Below, in pieces: positions 23,819 through 32,012 of a stretch of DNA of 40,402 bases. This DNA comes from Spirochaetaceae bacterium. GTDB taxonomy: Bacteria > Spirochaetota > Spirochaetia > DSM-27196 > SLAA01. The stretch's first letter is position 1, and every line of letters starts with the position of its first letter. Under the pieces are notes generated by a model. It was not told the origin of the DNA and ran no database searches. It saw only the letters and a list, made by a program, of their open reading frames with translations. The stretch is from positions 1-40,402 of the forward strand of contig REEM01000098.1 in the NCBI GenBank assembly GCA_007695055.1, read 5' to 3'. Position numbers and translations under genes: made by a program.

Positions 23819-24786
23819 AACCAAGAAGTTACAACGAAGCCGGAGTCAATATTAAAGCTGGCGACGAGTTCGCTGAGTACATTGCGAGCATCAACTCCCC
23901 TGCTGTTGCGCGCGGAATAGGAGGCTTTGCATCTCAGGTACCGCTCAACCTCGCTGACTACATCGAACCAGTTGTACTTACCAGCACTGATGGAGTCGGC
24001 ACCAAGTTGCTTGTGGCTCGTGAGCTTGCCGACTGGAGCACGGTGGGAATAGATCTGGTTGCAATGTGTGTGAACGACCTTGCTGCCTGTGGCGCTCAAC
24101 CGCTTCAGTTTCTGGACTACATCGCTTGCGGAGCAATTGATGCGGCGGTGCTCAAGAGCGTCATTGCCGGAGTTATTGAGGGATGCAGGCAGGCCGGATG
24201 TGTGCTTGGCGGAGGCGAAACAGCGGAAATGCCGGATATGTACGGCGCCAATGAGATTGACCTTGCAGGCTTTGTGGTTGGTGTAGTGGAAAAATCACAA
24301 CAGTTGCCGTGTCCGGAAGAGATGCGGGCAGGTGACATTCTCTACGGCCTCCCCTCCACCGGGATCCACTCCAACGGTCTGTCTCTGGCACGCAAGGTTG
24401 TGGCAACCGAGAATCGCACAATGAGACAAGCACTCTTGGTTCCCACGAAAATCTACGTTGATGAAGCCATGAATTTATGCCCCGGAGAAGACGTTAAGGG
24501 AGCCGCACACATTACCGGTGGTGGACTCCAGGGCAACATTCGACGGGTTATCCCTGAGCATCTTGATGTTGAACTGAGCTGGGACTGGCCCGTGCCGGAT
24601 ATCTTCACCCATATATATCGCGAGGGTGTAGACCTGAGTGAAATGCGAGCCGTGTTTAACATGGGAATTGGCTTTGTGTTTGTCGTCACGGCAGCGTCAA
24701 CCGGAGCTTTTGAGACACGAGCAAAGGCAGCCGGGATAGAAACCTTGCGAATTGGAAGACTTAGGTCAAGGTGGGCGCATGGCTAA
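23815..24786 (+). CDS. purM: Phosphoribosylformylglycinamidine cyclo-ligase (AIR synthetase)
   Basis: This 323-residue enzyme makes AIR from FGAM with ATP, step five of purine synthesis. Motifs include YNEAGVNIKAGDEF, STDGVGTKLLVA, DLVAMCVNDLAACGAQPLQFLDYIA and LGGGETAEMPDMY, then GLPSTGIHSNGLSLAR and HITGGGLQGNIRRV. The ATG overlaps the purF stop (ATGA), so the two are coupled. It is slightly short for the family, at the C-terminal end. It overlaps the purN start by eight bases. Confidence 0.95.
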   Translation: MKPRSYNEAGVNIKAGDEFAEYIASINSPAVARGIGGFASQVPLNLADYIEPVVLTSTDGVGTKLLVARELADWSTVGIDLVAMCVNDLAACGAQPLQFLDYIACGAIDAAVLKSVIAGVIEGCRQAGCVLGGGETAEMPDMYGANEIDLAGFVVGVVEKSQQLPCPEEMRAGDILYGLPSTGIHSNGLSLARKVVATENRTMRQALLVPTKIYVDEAMNLCPGEDVKGAAHITGGGLQGNIRRVIPEHLDVELSWDWPVPDIFTHIYREGVDLSEMRAVFNMGIGFVFVVTAASTGAFETRAKAAGIETLRIGRLRSRWAHG

Positions 24787-25396
24787 GCTCGCGGTTTTTG
24801 CCTCGGGTACAGGAAGTAACTTTGCCGCGATTGCAGACTTCTTGATGCGTCACACCGGCGACACCGACAAACACCAGCTAGTTTGTTTGGTAACCGACAG
24901 ACTGGATGCCAAGGTTGTGTCAAAGTCAGTCTCCCGAAACATTCCCGTTGTTGCAGTACGCTACACATCTCGATTCGCGGCCGAAAGCACACTTCTCAAG
25001 GAACTTGAGAAGTATCAACCCGACCTTATTGCCTTAGCCGGGTTCATGAGGCTTTTAAGCCCCGAGTTCGTGGACCGCTACCCAAATCGCATTGTTAATC
25101 TTCATCCTTCCCTACTTCCTCGACACGCCGGACTTAATGCGATACAACAGAGTTATGCTGCAGGCGACTCGGAGTTAGGTATCACCATCCACTATGTTGA
25201 CCATGGACTCGATACCGGCCCTGTTATTCTGCAACGTTCGTTTTCACGGAATGACGAAGATACCCAGGCCGACATTGAAGGCCGTATTCATACACTTGAA
25301 CATGAGCACTATCCACGGGTGGTGCAGAAGCTTCTTGACACCATTGATGCACAGCGGAACGGCATTGATGCGAAGCAGACTGATAGGGAGGACTAA
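24779..25396 (+). CDS. purN: Phosphoribosylglycinamide formyltransferase
   Basis: This is a 205-residue enzyme from the chosen ATG. MAKLAVFASGTGSNFAAI is the family start. NLHPSLLPRHAGLNAI carries the catalytic Asn-x-His and formyl-folate site, and ITIHYVDHGLDTGPVILQ the catalytic Asp. It formylates GAR with 10-formyl-THF. The ATG lies eight bases inside the end of purM, with an AGGTCAAGGTGG stretch before it. An earlier in-frame start at 24752 would add nine residues with no family support. purD follows after three bases. Confidence 0.94.
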   Translation: MAKLAVFASGTGSNFAAIADFLMRHTGDTDKHQLVCLVTDRLDAKVVSKSVSRNIPVVAVRYTSRFAAESTLLKELEKYQPDLIALAGFMRLLSPEFVDRYPNRIVNLHPSLLPRHAGLNAIQQSYAAGDSELGITIHYVDHGLDTGPVILQRSFSRNDEDTQADIEGRIHTLEHEHYPRVVQKLLDTIDAQRNGIDAKQTDRED

Positions 25397-25399
25397 GCG

Positions 25400-26656
25400 A
25401 TGCGGGTACTTGTTCTAGGTGGCGGCGCACGCGAACATGCAATTGCATGGAAATTCTCAAGAAGTTTCCGCATATCGGGGCTGTTTGCGGCTCCCGGGAA
25501 CGCTGGCATAAGTGAGATCGGCACCTGCTTTCCAGACGTCGCTGAAACCGACGCCGAGGCTGTGCTGAAGCTGTGCCGCGAGAATAGAATTGAACTCGTG
25601 TTCGTTGGTGGCGAGAGCGCGCCAGCTGCGGGTGTGGTAGATGTACTCCAAGAAAACGGCATTCAAGTTATTGGCCCGCACAAGGATGCTGCCCGGCTGG
25701 AGTTCAGCAAACAGTTCTCCAAGGAGTTCATGCAACGGCATGGTATTCCCACCGCGGCGGCCAGAACATTTGAGACTGGGCAACATACTGAGTTTCAGAA
25801 CTATCTCGACGACCTGTCCGGCATGATTGTCCTCAAGAAGAGCGGCTTGGCAGCCGGAAAGGGCGTGCTTGAGTCGGCTGACCGAAACGAGTTACTCCGC
25901 TTTGGGCGCAAAGTGCTTGACGACGACTCGCTCATAGTGGAGGAGTTTCTTAAGGGTTTTGAAGTCTCGGGCTTTGCTTTGTGTGACGGCACGAATCACG
26001 TGCTCCTCCCCTTCTGTGCCGACTACAAAAAGGCCCGCGACAACGATCGCGGACCGAATACCGGCGGCATGGGTGCCGTGTGTCCGGTTCCCTGGTTAGA
26101 CAAGAGCGAGATAGACCGCATAAAGGCCGAACTTATTGAGCCGACCTTTCAGGGCCTCTACGCCGACGGGCTCAGTTACCGCGGAGTGGTGTATTTTGGG
26201 ATCATGGTGACAGAAGAAGGACCCAAGCTCCTTGAATATAATGTACGTTTTGGTGATCCTGAAGCCCAGGTCCTTATTCCGCTCATCGAGACCGACTTCG
26301 CTGCATTGTGTTCGGCAATAGTAGAGGGCAAGCTACGGAAACAAGTCACCCAGATGTCGGATCAGGCGGCGCTATGCATTGTTGTAGCTGCGCCAGGTTA
26401 CCCCGACGACTACCCACAAGGCATTTTGGTGAATACCCTTCCTGCCGATATTGAGTCCGACGTCATTGTTTTCCATGCATCGACTATCGGCGACAGAGAC
26501 GAACTCTACACTGCGGGCGGCCGGTGTTTTTCGGTTGTTGGTCTGGGGCCTGAGTTGCTTGCAGCTCGAGGCTCAGCCTACAGCGCCGTCAAGCAGGTGA
26601 ATTTTGAAGGTGCGTGGTGGCGGAATGATATCGGGGGGCGAATCTTTGGGATGTAG
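25400..26656 (+). CDS. purD: Phosphoribosylamine-glycine ligase (GAR synthetase)
   Basis: The 418-residue ATP-grasp enzyme joins phosphoribosylamine, the PurF product, to glycine. It begins MRVLVLGGGAREHAIAWKF. The ATP-grasp segments are VLKKSGLAAGKGV, VEEFLKGFEVSGFALCDG, NDRGPNTGGMGAVCPVP and VRFGDPEAQVLIPL. GGGAGG lies about eight bases before the ATG. It is the last gene of purFMND and converges on the RlmB-like gene 26 bases downstream, with no clear terminator hairpin between them. Other purine genes must be elsewhere. Confidence 0.96.
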   Translation: MRVLVLGGGAREHAIAWKFSRSFRISGLFAAPGNAGISEIGTCFPDVAETDAEAVLKLCRENRIELVFVGGESAPAAGVVDVLQENGIQVIGPHKDAARLEFSKQFSKEFMQRHGIPTAAARTFETGQHTEFQNYLDDLSGMIVLKKSGLAAGKGVLESADRNELLRFGRKVLDDDSLIVEEFLKGFEVSGFALCDGTNHVLLPFCADYKKARDNDRGPNTGGMGAVCPVPWLDKSEIDRIKAELIEPTFQGLYADGLSYRGVVYFGIMVTEEGPKLLEYNVRFGDPEAQVLIPLIETDFAALCSAIVEGKLRKQVTQMSDQAALCIVVAAPGYPDDYPQGILVNTLPADIESDVIVFHASTIGDRDELYTAGGRCFSVVGLGPELLAARGSAYSAVKQVNFEGAWWRNDIGGRIFGM

Positions 26657-26682
26657 CCAGGCGGTGAGGGCGTGATTGCGGT

Positions 26683-27465
26683 TTAGTCGAATCGACCCTG
26701 ACTACGCCTAACCTCGTAACACAGAATTCCGCAGGCAACCGAGACGTTCAATGAATCAAGATGGCCGAGCATAGGTATTGCAATGAGTTCGTCACAGTTC
26801 TCCCGTACGAGGCGTCCCATCCCCTTCCCTTCACTCCCGAGCACCAGTACAACCCGTCCGCTAAAGCTGCAGGAGCTCAGCGGCGTACCGCCAGCCTCGG
26901 CACCATAGATCCAAAACCCGGCATCCTTGAGTTCTCCCAGTGCACGGGCCAGGTTGGTAGTTTGTAGCATTGGCACATGCGAAGCGGCACCCGCCGATGT
27001 TTTTGCGACCGTTTCATTGACATGGGCGCTTCTGCGCTCGGGCAACATGACCAACTCGGCCCCAAACTGCTCGGCGCTTCTCAGTACCGCTCCTAAGTTG
27101 TGTGGGTCGGTGACACCGTCAAGAGCTATGACCAGGGAGTCCTCGGACTCGACCTCGTCAAGGAACGCGGCAATGTTTGGGTACTCATGCGCACCGGAGC
27201 CGGATTCCCGCTCTGTTTCGCTGGAGGAAGAAACAACGATATAGGCTTCATGACGTACTCCCGGCCCAGCCATTCGCCGTAGCTCATCCCGCGACACGGT
27301 AATGCACCGCACCTTGACCTTAGCGGCCAACTCCTTGAGCTTCTCGGCACGCTTAGCACCAAGCTCTATGTAGAGCTCACCCGGATGACTTGTCCGGCGA
27401 GATTTGAGTAGTTCTTCAATGGCATGGTAGCCAGTAATTACCTGATTCCGTTTTTGTTGTTTCAT
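26683..27465 (-). CDS. rlmB: TrmH/SpoU-family rRNA 2'-O-methyltransferase (RlmB-like)
   Basis: This protein has 260 residues from the chosen ATG (MKQQKRNQVITGYHAIEELLKS). An N-terminal substrate-binding domain (to about 80) precedes the SPOUT domain, with ALDGVTDPHNLGAVLRSAEQFG, the SAM-knot motif VLVLGSEGKGM and IPMLGHLDSLNVSVACGILCYEV. RlmB methylates G2251 of 23S rRNA; the precise target is inferred. The frame is open 26 codons further upstream, where a TTG overlaps the stop of the upstream gene, but homology begins near the ATG. It probably shares a transcript with that upstream gene. Confidence 0.88.
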   Translation of the reverse strand: MKQQKRNQVITGYHAIEELLKSRRTSHPGELYIELGAKRAEKLKELAAKVKVRCITVSRDELRRMAGPGVRHEAYIVVSSSSETERESGSGAHEYPNIAAFLDEVESEDSLVIALDGVTDPHNLGAVLRSAEQFGAELVMLPERRSAHVNETVAKTSAGAASHVPMLQTTNLARALGELKDAGFWIYGAEAGGTPLSSCSFSGRVVLVLGSEGKGMGRLVRENCDELIAIPMLGHLDSLNVSVACGILCYEVRRSQGRFD

Positions 27466-27539
27466 AGGCGTGTAGGAGATCTTCTCACTTCTGAGGCTAA
27501 ATTGGTAGTAGTAGAAGGCAATTTTTGGGATAGCCAGGG

Positions 27540-27956
27540 TCAATCATAGCTGCGGAAAAGATCGGCTTTCCCGTCGTGGTTTGTGTCGCGCTCCCACCCT
27601 CGGACATGTACACCCCGATACATAAAGACCCACAAGTCCACTTTCTGGTTGCCGTTGGTGTCGAGTTCATGACGCACCAAGACATCGTTCTCGTAGTAAT
27701 AGAAGTTGTCCATATACCCGTCATGGCTAAAATCCATAGCTTCAATGTCTTTTTGACGGCGGTCATTGAGTTTCAGGGCGTAGTCAATGCGCCCATCGCC
27801 GTTACTGTCCGAGGTAATCCAGCCCGAGTTGTAGCGGGTTACATCAAAATGGACTTTTGGTTCTGCTTCTTGTTCTGCGGCCGCAAGGCCCAACACGAAT
27901 ACCGTCGCAAGCAGCACCAATAACATGGACCGTGAAAACGCAGTGGTGATTTGCAT
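27540..27956 (-). CDS. Exported protein with EF-hand-like calcium loops
   Basis: From the chosen ATG (GGAGG four bases upstream) this protein has 138 residues. A signal peptide covers about 1-27 (SMLLVLLATVFVLGLAAAEQ). The mature part carries four short loops in which acidic residues repeat in DxNxDGxxD style: DSNGDGRIDY, DFSHDGYMDN, DTNGNQKVDL and DTNHDGKADL. Such loops bind calcium in dockerin- and thrombospondin-type repeats. The aromatic stretches between them (NFYYYEND, LWVFMYRG) suggest a small beta-rich fold. No enzyme motif is visible. It is the first gene of a pair with the RlmB-like gene. Confidence 0.78.
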   Translation of the reverse strand: MQITTAFSRSMLLVLLATVFVLGLAAAEQEAEPKVHFDVTRYNSGWITSDSNGDGRIDYALKLNDRRQKDIEAMDFSHDGYMDNFYYYENDVLVRHELDTNGNQKVDLWVFMYRGVHVRGWERDTNHDGKADLFRSYD

Positions 27957-28043
27957 ACTGCCTCCCGCTGTCATTCTCGGCAGTTTTGGGTGCGCTCTTT
28001 TGCCTTCTTTCTCTATGAAAGCTGACGCTGATCTGGGCAAAGC

Positions 28044-28073
28044 TTGACCGCCAGACCCCGGGCTGTGTATGAT
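28044..28073 (+). promoter_or_regulatory. Promoter for tRNA-Leu
   Basis: TTGACC (28044-28049), an 18-base spacer and TATGAT (28068-28073) lie ten bases before the mature tRNA 5' end, a good distance for a tRNA promoter. Confidence 0.65.
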
Positions 28074-28083
28074 GCGACCCTAC

Positions 28084-28169
28084 GCCGGAGTGGTGGAATT
28101 GGTAGACACAGGAGACTTAAAATCTCCCGGGCCGTAAGGCCTGTGCCCGTTCGATTCGGGTCTCCGGCA
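28084..28169 (+). tRNA. tRNA-Leu (TAA anticodon)
   Basis: Acceptor strands GCCGGAG and CTCCGGC pair, with discriminator A at 28169. The D arm contains GTGGAATTGGTAGACAC. The anticodon stem GGAGA/TCTCC encloses CTTAAAA (anticodon TAA). A long variable arm with GGGCC/GGCC pairing marks a class II tRNA, and the T loop is TTCGATT. CCA is not encoded. Length is 86 bases. Confidence 0.96.
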
Positions 28170-28497
28170 CGAGCTTCACCTTTGGCAGAACTGCCGTTCT
28201 GCAGCGAACCCTCCCCACTGGCTTACACCTAGTCGCGGAGTCTCGGTAGCTGAGCAAGTGCCGCGTGGTTTCAATAGTGGGTAAGAGCACCTGTACCCGT
28301 GACCGGTGTAGAAACTGCTCGAACACCCGCTCGTTCTCCATACCGCGAGATCCCACAGCAAAGCCCGCACGCAGCTCACCTACCACAACGAAGGGAACAA
28401 AGATTCGCGGACTCATACGAAACACCGCCACCACTTCCGGAACGCCATCTACAAAGTCTCGGTAGCGATTCGTGTCAATTGCAATGTCTACCGCCAT
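28117..28497 (-). pseudogene. Truncated VapC/FitB-type PIN-domain toxin
   Basis: The first 80 or so residues are a PIN domain: IAIDTNRYRDFVDG holds the first catalytic Asp, and VPFVVVGELRAGFAVG the conserved Glu. After IETTRHL the family sequence stops. The frame runs on as unrelated residues into the tRNA-Leu gene on the other strand and ends there. The adjacent frame gives LAQLPRLRD and a stop at 28229, which resembles the expected helix, so a one-base loss is likely near 28258. Either way the C-terminal third, with the N-D-x-W-I-A block and the remaining acidic residues, is gone. The toxin RNase should be inactive. Confidence 0.75.
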
Positions 28498-28589
28498 GCG
28501 TCGGCATCCACGGTGTCCTGGTCGGCTATCGCACGGTCAAACTCCTCGTCGAGCGAGTCAGGAATATTCCGAATGGTGTACTGCCTCAT
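28488..28589 (-). pseudogene. Antitoxin remnant with internal deletion (FitA/VapB-type)
   Basis: This 33-codon frame has a strong GGAGGTG ribosome site eight bases upstream and overlaps the toxin start. MRQYTIRNIPDSLDEE is the N-terminal DNA-binding strand of a ribbon-helix-helix antitoxin. EFDRAIADQDTVDADAWR resembles the C-terminal toxin-binding tail of FitA-type antitoxins. The helices and linker normally between them, some 35 residues or more, are missing, while the reading frame is kept. It could no longer bind DNA in the usual way. Confidence 0.65.
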
Positions 28590-28656
28590 CCGATTCACCT
28601 CCTGCATGCATTGCATACACAGATCGCACGCAAATCAAGGCGCTGTCCCTGTTCTT

Positions 28657-28700
28657 CTAACCAATTTCTCACTCTGCCCTCGCACAATCCTAACCTTAGC
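28657..28700 (+). promoter_or_regulatory. Four tandem 11-bp Pho-box-like repeats upstream of pstS
   Basis: Units begin at 28657, 28668, 28679 and 28690: CTAACCAATTT, CTCACTCTGCC, CTCGCACAATC and CTAACCTTAGC. The 11-bp period matches PhoB binding geometry, and similar units precede pstC and phoU. The last unit ends 40 bases before the pstS ATG. No good -10 element was seen after it. Confidence 0.65.
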
Positions 28701-28740
28701 CGTCGAACCTTCAGACACGAAATCTTGAAGGAGAATGCAC

Positions 28741-29901
28741 ATGAAACGGATTATGAAGATTGCGGCAACGACCGCACTTGTAGTGTTGGGTGCCACAGCA
28801 GTGTACGCTGGTGGTGGGCAGGAAGGCGCAACCCCTGGAGCTACTGCGACCAGTGGCCGCGGAGGAACACGTGTTGAACTGCTTGGTGCGGGTGCTTCAT
28901 TCCCGGCGCCCTTGATCACGGCATGGGCAGATGAGTACCGCGACGTTACCAACGGTAGGGTAACCATCAATTACCAGTCAATTGGCTCGGGTGGCGGAGT
29001 GCGTCAGTTCATGGAACGTACGATCATGTTTGGTGCGACCGAGGCTCATCTCACTGATGAAAACTCGCAACTCGCACGGCAGAACACCGGCGGTGTAGCA
29101 TTCAACATGCCTATCACCCTCGGCGATGTGGTTGTAACCTACAACGTTCCTGGTGTTGAGACCGGTCTGATATTTGACGCAGAGACCATTGCCGCGGCCT
29201 TCCTTGGCGAGATTCGCAGCTGGAACGACCCGCGAATCGCAGCTCTGAACCCAGGGGTTAGACTACCAAACCTACCAATTCAAATTGCTCACAGGTCAGA
29301 TGGTTCCGGCACGACCAACATCTTCACACACTACCTCAGCCGTGTGAATCAGACCTGGGCGGATCAAATCGGCTTCGGAAGTTCGGTGAACTGGCCAGTT
29401 GGTACCGGCGGCAACGGAAACGAAGGCGTATCTGGAATAGTACAAAACACCCCGGGAGCGCTTGGCTACGTACAGCTCTCGTACGCAGTGTTAAACGATC
29501 TTACGCTCGGATATACAAAGAACAAATCCGGGAACATCATCCAGCCTTCGTTTGAAGCAACAAGTCTTGCTGCTGCTGTTCCTATGCCCTCAGACGGGCG
29601 AATCATGATTACCGACACCGATGCCGCACAAGGCTATCCGATTGCAGGATTCGCTTGGGCACTGGTGTACGAGAACCTGGATCGTAACCCGGCCATCACA
29701 ACACGGAATCAGGCTGAAGAGCTTACTCGCTTCCTCTACTGGGCTGTCACTGATGGGCAAGATCTGAACGAGCCGCTGAGCTACGCTCGACTTCCGGACG
29801 ATGCCCAGGAAGTTGCAATCAACATGATCAGCGCGCTTAAGTATGAAGGCGCGAACATTGGTGAGCAGGTAATCGCGGACGTCCGGGCAAACGGCTTCTA
29901 A
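28741..29901 (+). CDS. pstS: Phosphate-binding protein PstS
   Basis: The protein has 386 residues from the ATG that has AAGGAG seven bases upstream; an ATG two codons earlier lies too close to that site. The signal peptide (1-24) ends ATAVYAGGG. No lipobox Cys is present, so it is a soluble periplasmic protein rather than a lipoprotein. Phosphate-binding motifs are GAGASFPAPLITAWADEY, INYQSIGSGGGVRQF, GATEAHLTDE and AHRSDGSGTTNIFTHYLS. It delivers phosphate to PstCA. A strong hairpin follows the gene, so pstS can be made in excess over pstCAB. Confidence 0.96.
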   Translation: MKRIMKIAATTALVVLGATAVYAGGGQEGATPGATATSGRGGTRVELLGAGASFPAPLITAWADEYRDVTNGRVTINYQSIGSGGGVRQFMERTIMFGATEAHLTDENSQLARQNTGGVAFNMPITLGDVVVTYNVPGVETGLIFDAETIAAAFLGEIRSWNDPRIAALNPGVRLPNLPIQIAHRSDGSGTTNIFTHYLSRVNQTWADQIGFGSSVNWPVGTGGNGNEGVSGIVQNTPGALGYVQLSYAVLNDLTLGYTKNKSGNIIQPSFEATSLAAAVPMPSDGRIMITDTDAAQGYPIAGFAWALVYENLDRNPAITTRNQAEELTRFLYWAVTDGQDLNEPLSYARLPDDAQEVAINMISALKYEGANIGEQVIADVRANGF

Positions 29902-29951
29902 TGCTGGCCAGCACGCCAGTTATGAGCACTTCATAAGCTAGTTGTTAAAAC

Positions 29952-29989
29952 AATAGCCGGCAGTGACAAGTTGTACTCTGCCGGCTATT
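29952..29989 (+). terminator. Hairpin between pstS and pstC
   Basis: A perfect 12-bp stem (AATAGCCGGCAG with CTGCCGGCTATT) encloses a 14-base loop and ends in TTT. It could be a partial terminator or an mRNA-stabilising structure. The rest of the 247-base gap holds a 12-bp palindrome (29902-29913) and the Pho-box-like repeats of pstC. Confidence 0.7.
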
Positions 29990-30049
29990 TGCTTTGACCA
30001 TCCGTATATCGATACCGAGACTGGAATCCCGACAATTCATGTGACCATT

Positions 30050-30093
30050 CAAACAGGTATCTCATACAATCCTAACGCAATTTTCACAAAAAT
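30050..30093 (+). promoter_or_regulatory. Tandem 11-bp Pho-box-like repeats upstream of pstC
   Basis: Units CAAACAGGTAT, CTCATACAATC, CTAACGCAATT and TTCACAAAAAT run without gaps. A weak -10 (TATCAC, 30101-30106) follows seven bases later, so pstCAB probably has its own phosphate-controlled promoter after the pstS hairpin. The middle two units are the best matches to the other sites. Confidence 0.6.
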
Positions 30094-30148
30094 GGGTTTG
30101 TATCACAGCTGGTTATTGTGGTTGTGAAACCCGTAACAAGGAGGAGCA

Positions 30149-31135
30149 ATGGCCGATGTAGTAGTGCCAGCCAGTGCACGAGCTGCCGAACTCATACCTG
30201 CTCGATATAGAAACCCAGGCGACCACTTTTTCAAATTGGTGGTGCTTGGGTTGAGCTCGAGCATTATTCTGCTTGCAGTCGTGATGCCGGTCGTCTTATT
30301 CATTGAAGCAGCCCCGACTTTCCGGGCATTTGGCTTCATGGACTTCTTGACCGAGACGACCTGGGATCCAGTCGCAGCTATTCATGGAGCTTGGCCATTC
30401 GTAGTGGGAACGCTTATTACCAGCTTTGGAGCACTGCTCATTGCAGCCCTTCCGGCTATAGCTGTGGCGATCTTCGTGTCAGAGTATGCACCAAAATGGT
30501 TGGCACGCGTGATTAACTACACCGTTGATCTGCTTGCAGCTATTCCAAGCGTCGTCATTGGCCTGTGGGCAATCTTTAACTTTGCTCCCATGATGAGAGA
30601 CCTTGTTTACATGCCAATCTATATGTGGGCTATTGAGGAAGCCGAGTGGCTTATTCCGATTATCGGCGCGCCGTCGACCTACAACCTGATCACGGCAACC
30701 CTCATTCTCGCTCTTATGATTGTCCCTTACACCGTTGCACTTTCTCGTGACGCTATTGCACAAGTTCCGGTAGAACAACGGGAGGCAAGTTGGGCGCTCG
30801 GGTCCACACGTTGGGAAGTCATACGGCAGGCGGTGCTGCCGTACGCACGCACCGGAATTGTAGCGGGGCTGCTTCTTTCCCTGGCGCGGGGCCTGGGGGA
30901 GACAATGGCAGTGGCCATGCTGATTGGAAACCGAAATAGAATGCCCTTCACCCTGTTTGGGCCCGCCGCGACCATGCCTTCGGTCATAATAAACGAGTTC
31001 CGTGAAGCCGTTGAGCCGCTTCACTACAGCAGCACTATGGCGGTCGGTCTCTACCTTTTTGTGGTTACAATCGGGATCAATCTCCTTGCAAGCTATATCC
31101 AGCGCAAGCTCAGCATTTCAAAGGGGGTATTATGA
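30149..31135 (+). CDS. pstC: Phosphate ABC transporter permease PstC
   Basis: This 328-residue membrane protein has six predicted helices. The ABC-permease coupling loop (EQREASWALGSTRWEVIRQAVLPYARTGI) and the PstC-like VDLLAAIPSVVIGLWAIF segment are present. The conserved RGLGETMAVAMLIGN follows the loop. PstC and PstA form the channel that takes phosphate from PstS. AAGGAGGAG precedes the ATG. The gene overlaps pstA by four bases. Confidence 0.95.
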   Translation: MADVVVPASARAAELIPARYRNPGDHFFKLVVLGLSSSIILLAVVMPVVLFIEAAPTFRAFGFMDFLTETTWDPVAAIHGAWPFVVGTLITSFGALLIAALPAIAVAIFVSEYAPKWLARVINYTVDLLAAIPSVVIGLWAIFNFAPMMRDLVYMPIYMWAIEEAEWLIPIIGAPSTYNLITATLILALMIVPYTVALSRDAIAQVPVEQREASWALGSTRWEVIRQAVLPYARTGIVAGLLLSLARGLGETMAVAMLIGNRNRMPFTLFGPAATMPSVIINEFREAVEPLHYSSTMAVGLYLFVVTIGINLLASYIQRKLSISKGVL

Positions 31136-31989
31136 ACCTACGCGCACGTTACGCACGCGACCGTGTGATTGAAGGCCTCTTGGTGTTTGCAACCCTCTTG
31201 GTCGTCGTCCCTCTGTTCGTGATTATTTTTTACGTCATTATGAACGGCTTCTCGGCGCTGAACTTTGCGTTCTTCACCGAGGAGCTTGGAAGCCCGGCGC
31301 GCGCGATGCAGGGCCGGCCCACCGGCCTGGTGCATTCAATTGTTGGGACAATAGTTATTGACCTGATTGCCTTGGTAATGGCGGTTCCCTTTGGAATTGC
31401 CACCGGGATAATGATGTCGGAGTATGGCGAGAGCCCCATGGCGCCTGTGGCACGCCTTATGACCAGCACACTGAATGGGATGCCTGCAGTGCTCATGGGG
31501 CTTATGGCCTATGCCCTGGTTGTCAAGAATACCGGCGGCTTTTCGGCCTTAGCAGGATCAGTCGCACTGGCCTTTGTAATGCTCCCGATTATTGCTCGCA
31601 CAACCGAGAGCGTCTTGCGTGTAACGCCGTGGAGTCTAAGGGAAGCTGGCATGAGTTTAGGACTACCGCGTTGGCGGGTTACCACCGCACTCGTGATTCC
31701 GGCCGCGAAAGCGGGGGTTATCACCGGCATTCTCATTGCGTTTGCCCGTGCCGCCGGGGAGGCCGCCCCGCTCATGTTGACCTCGTTCGGAAATAACTAT
31801 TTCACCCTTGATGTGACCTCACCAATGGATACCCTTCCGCAGCGTCTCTACAGCCTTGCGATAAGCCCATATAGGCAGTGGCATACCATGGGATGGGGCG
31901 CGGCAATCATTCTGTTGTTGTTTGTTATGGTGACCTTCATTGTTGGACGTGTGATTGTTCAGCGAATGGAAGATCGTCTCAAAAACTAA
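31132..31989 (+). CDS. pstA: Phosphate ABC transporter permease PstA
   Basis: The 285-residue second permease has six predicted helices. Its loop reads LREAGMSLGLPRWRVTTALVIPAAKAGVITGILIAFARAAGEAAPLMLT, with the family's Ala-Arg-Ala-x-Gly-Glu after it. It starts with ATGA overlap to pstC and a GGGGG ribosome site. The usual DTLPQRLYSLA segment of PstA occurs near residue 230. Together with PstC it forms the membrane pore of the high-affinity phosphate importer. Confidence 0.95.
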   Translation: MNLRARYARDRVIEGLLVFATLLVVVPLFVIIFYVIMNGFSALNFAFFTEELGSPARAMQGRPTGLVHSIVGTIVIDLIALVMAVPFGIATGIMMSEYGESPMAPVARLMTSTLNGMPAVLMGLMAYALVVKNTGGFSALAGSVALAFVMLPIIARTTESVLRVTPWSLREAGMSLGLPRWRVTTALVIPAAKAGVITGILIAFARAAGEAAPLMLTSFGNNYFTLDVTSPMDTLPQRLYSLAISPYRQWHTMGWGAAIILLLFVMVTFIVGRVIVQRMEDRLKN

Positions 31990-32012
31990 GTTCTAATCCT
32001 GAGGAGTAATGA

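Noticed and set aside
28084-28169. tRNA-Leu as a current phage or island attachment site
   Set aside because: The location is suggestive, but no integrase and no second copy of the tRNA 3' end was seen in the window.
28299-28877. 192-codon open frame on the plus strand across the toxin remnant and the start of pstS
   Set aside because: It covers the antisense of the toxin-antitoxin remnant and reads pstS out of frame; no domain or ribosome site.
30479-31024. 181-codon open frame on the minus strand
   Set aside because: It lies entirely antisense inside pstC, whose motifs are intact; the translation looks random, rich in Arg, Cys and His.
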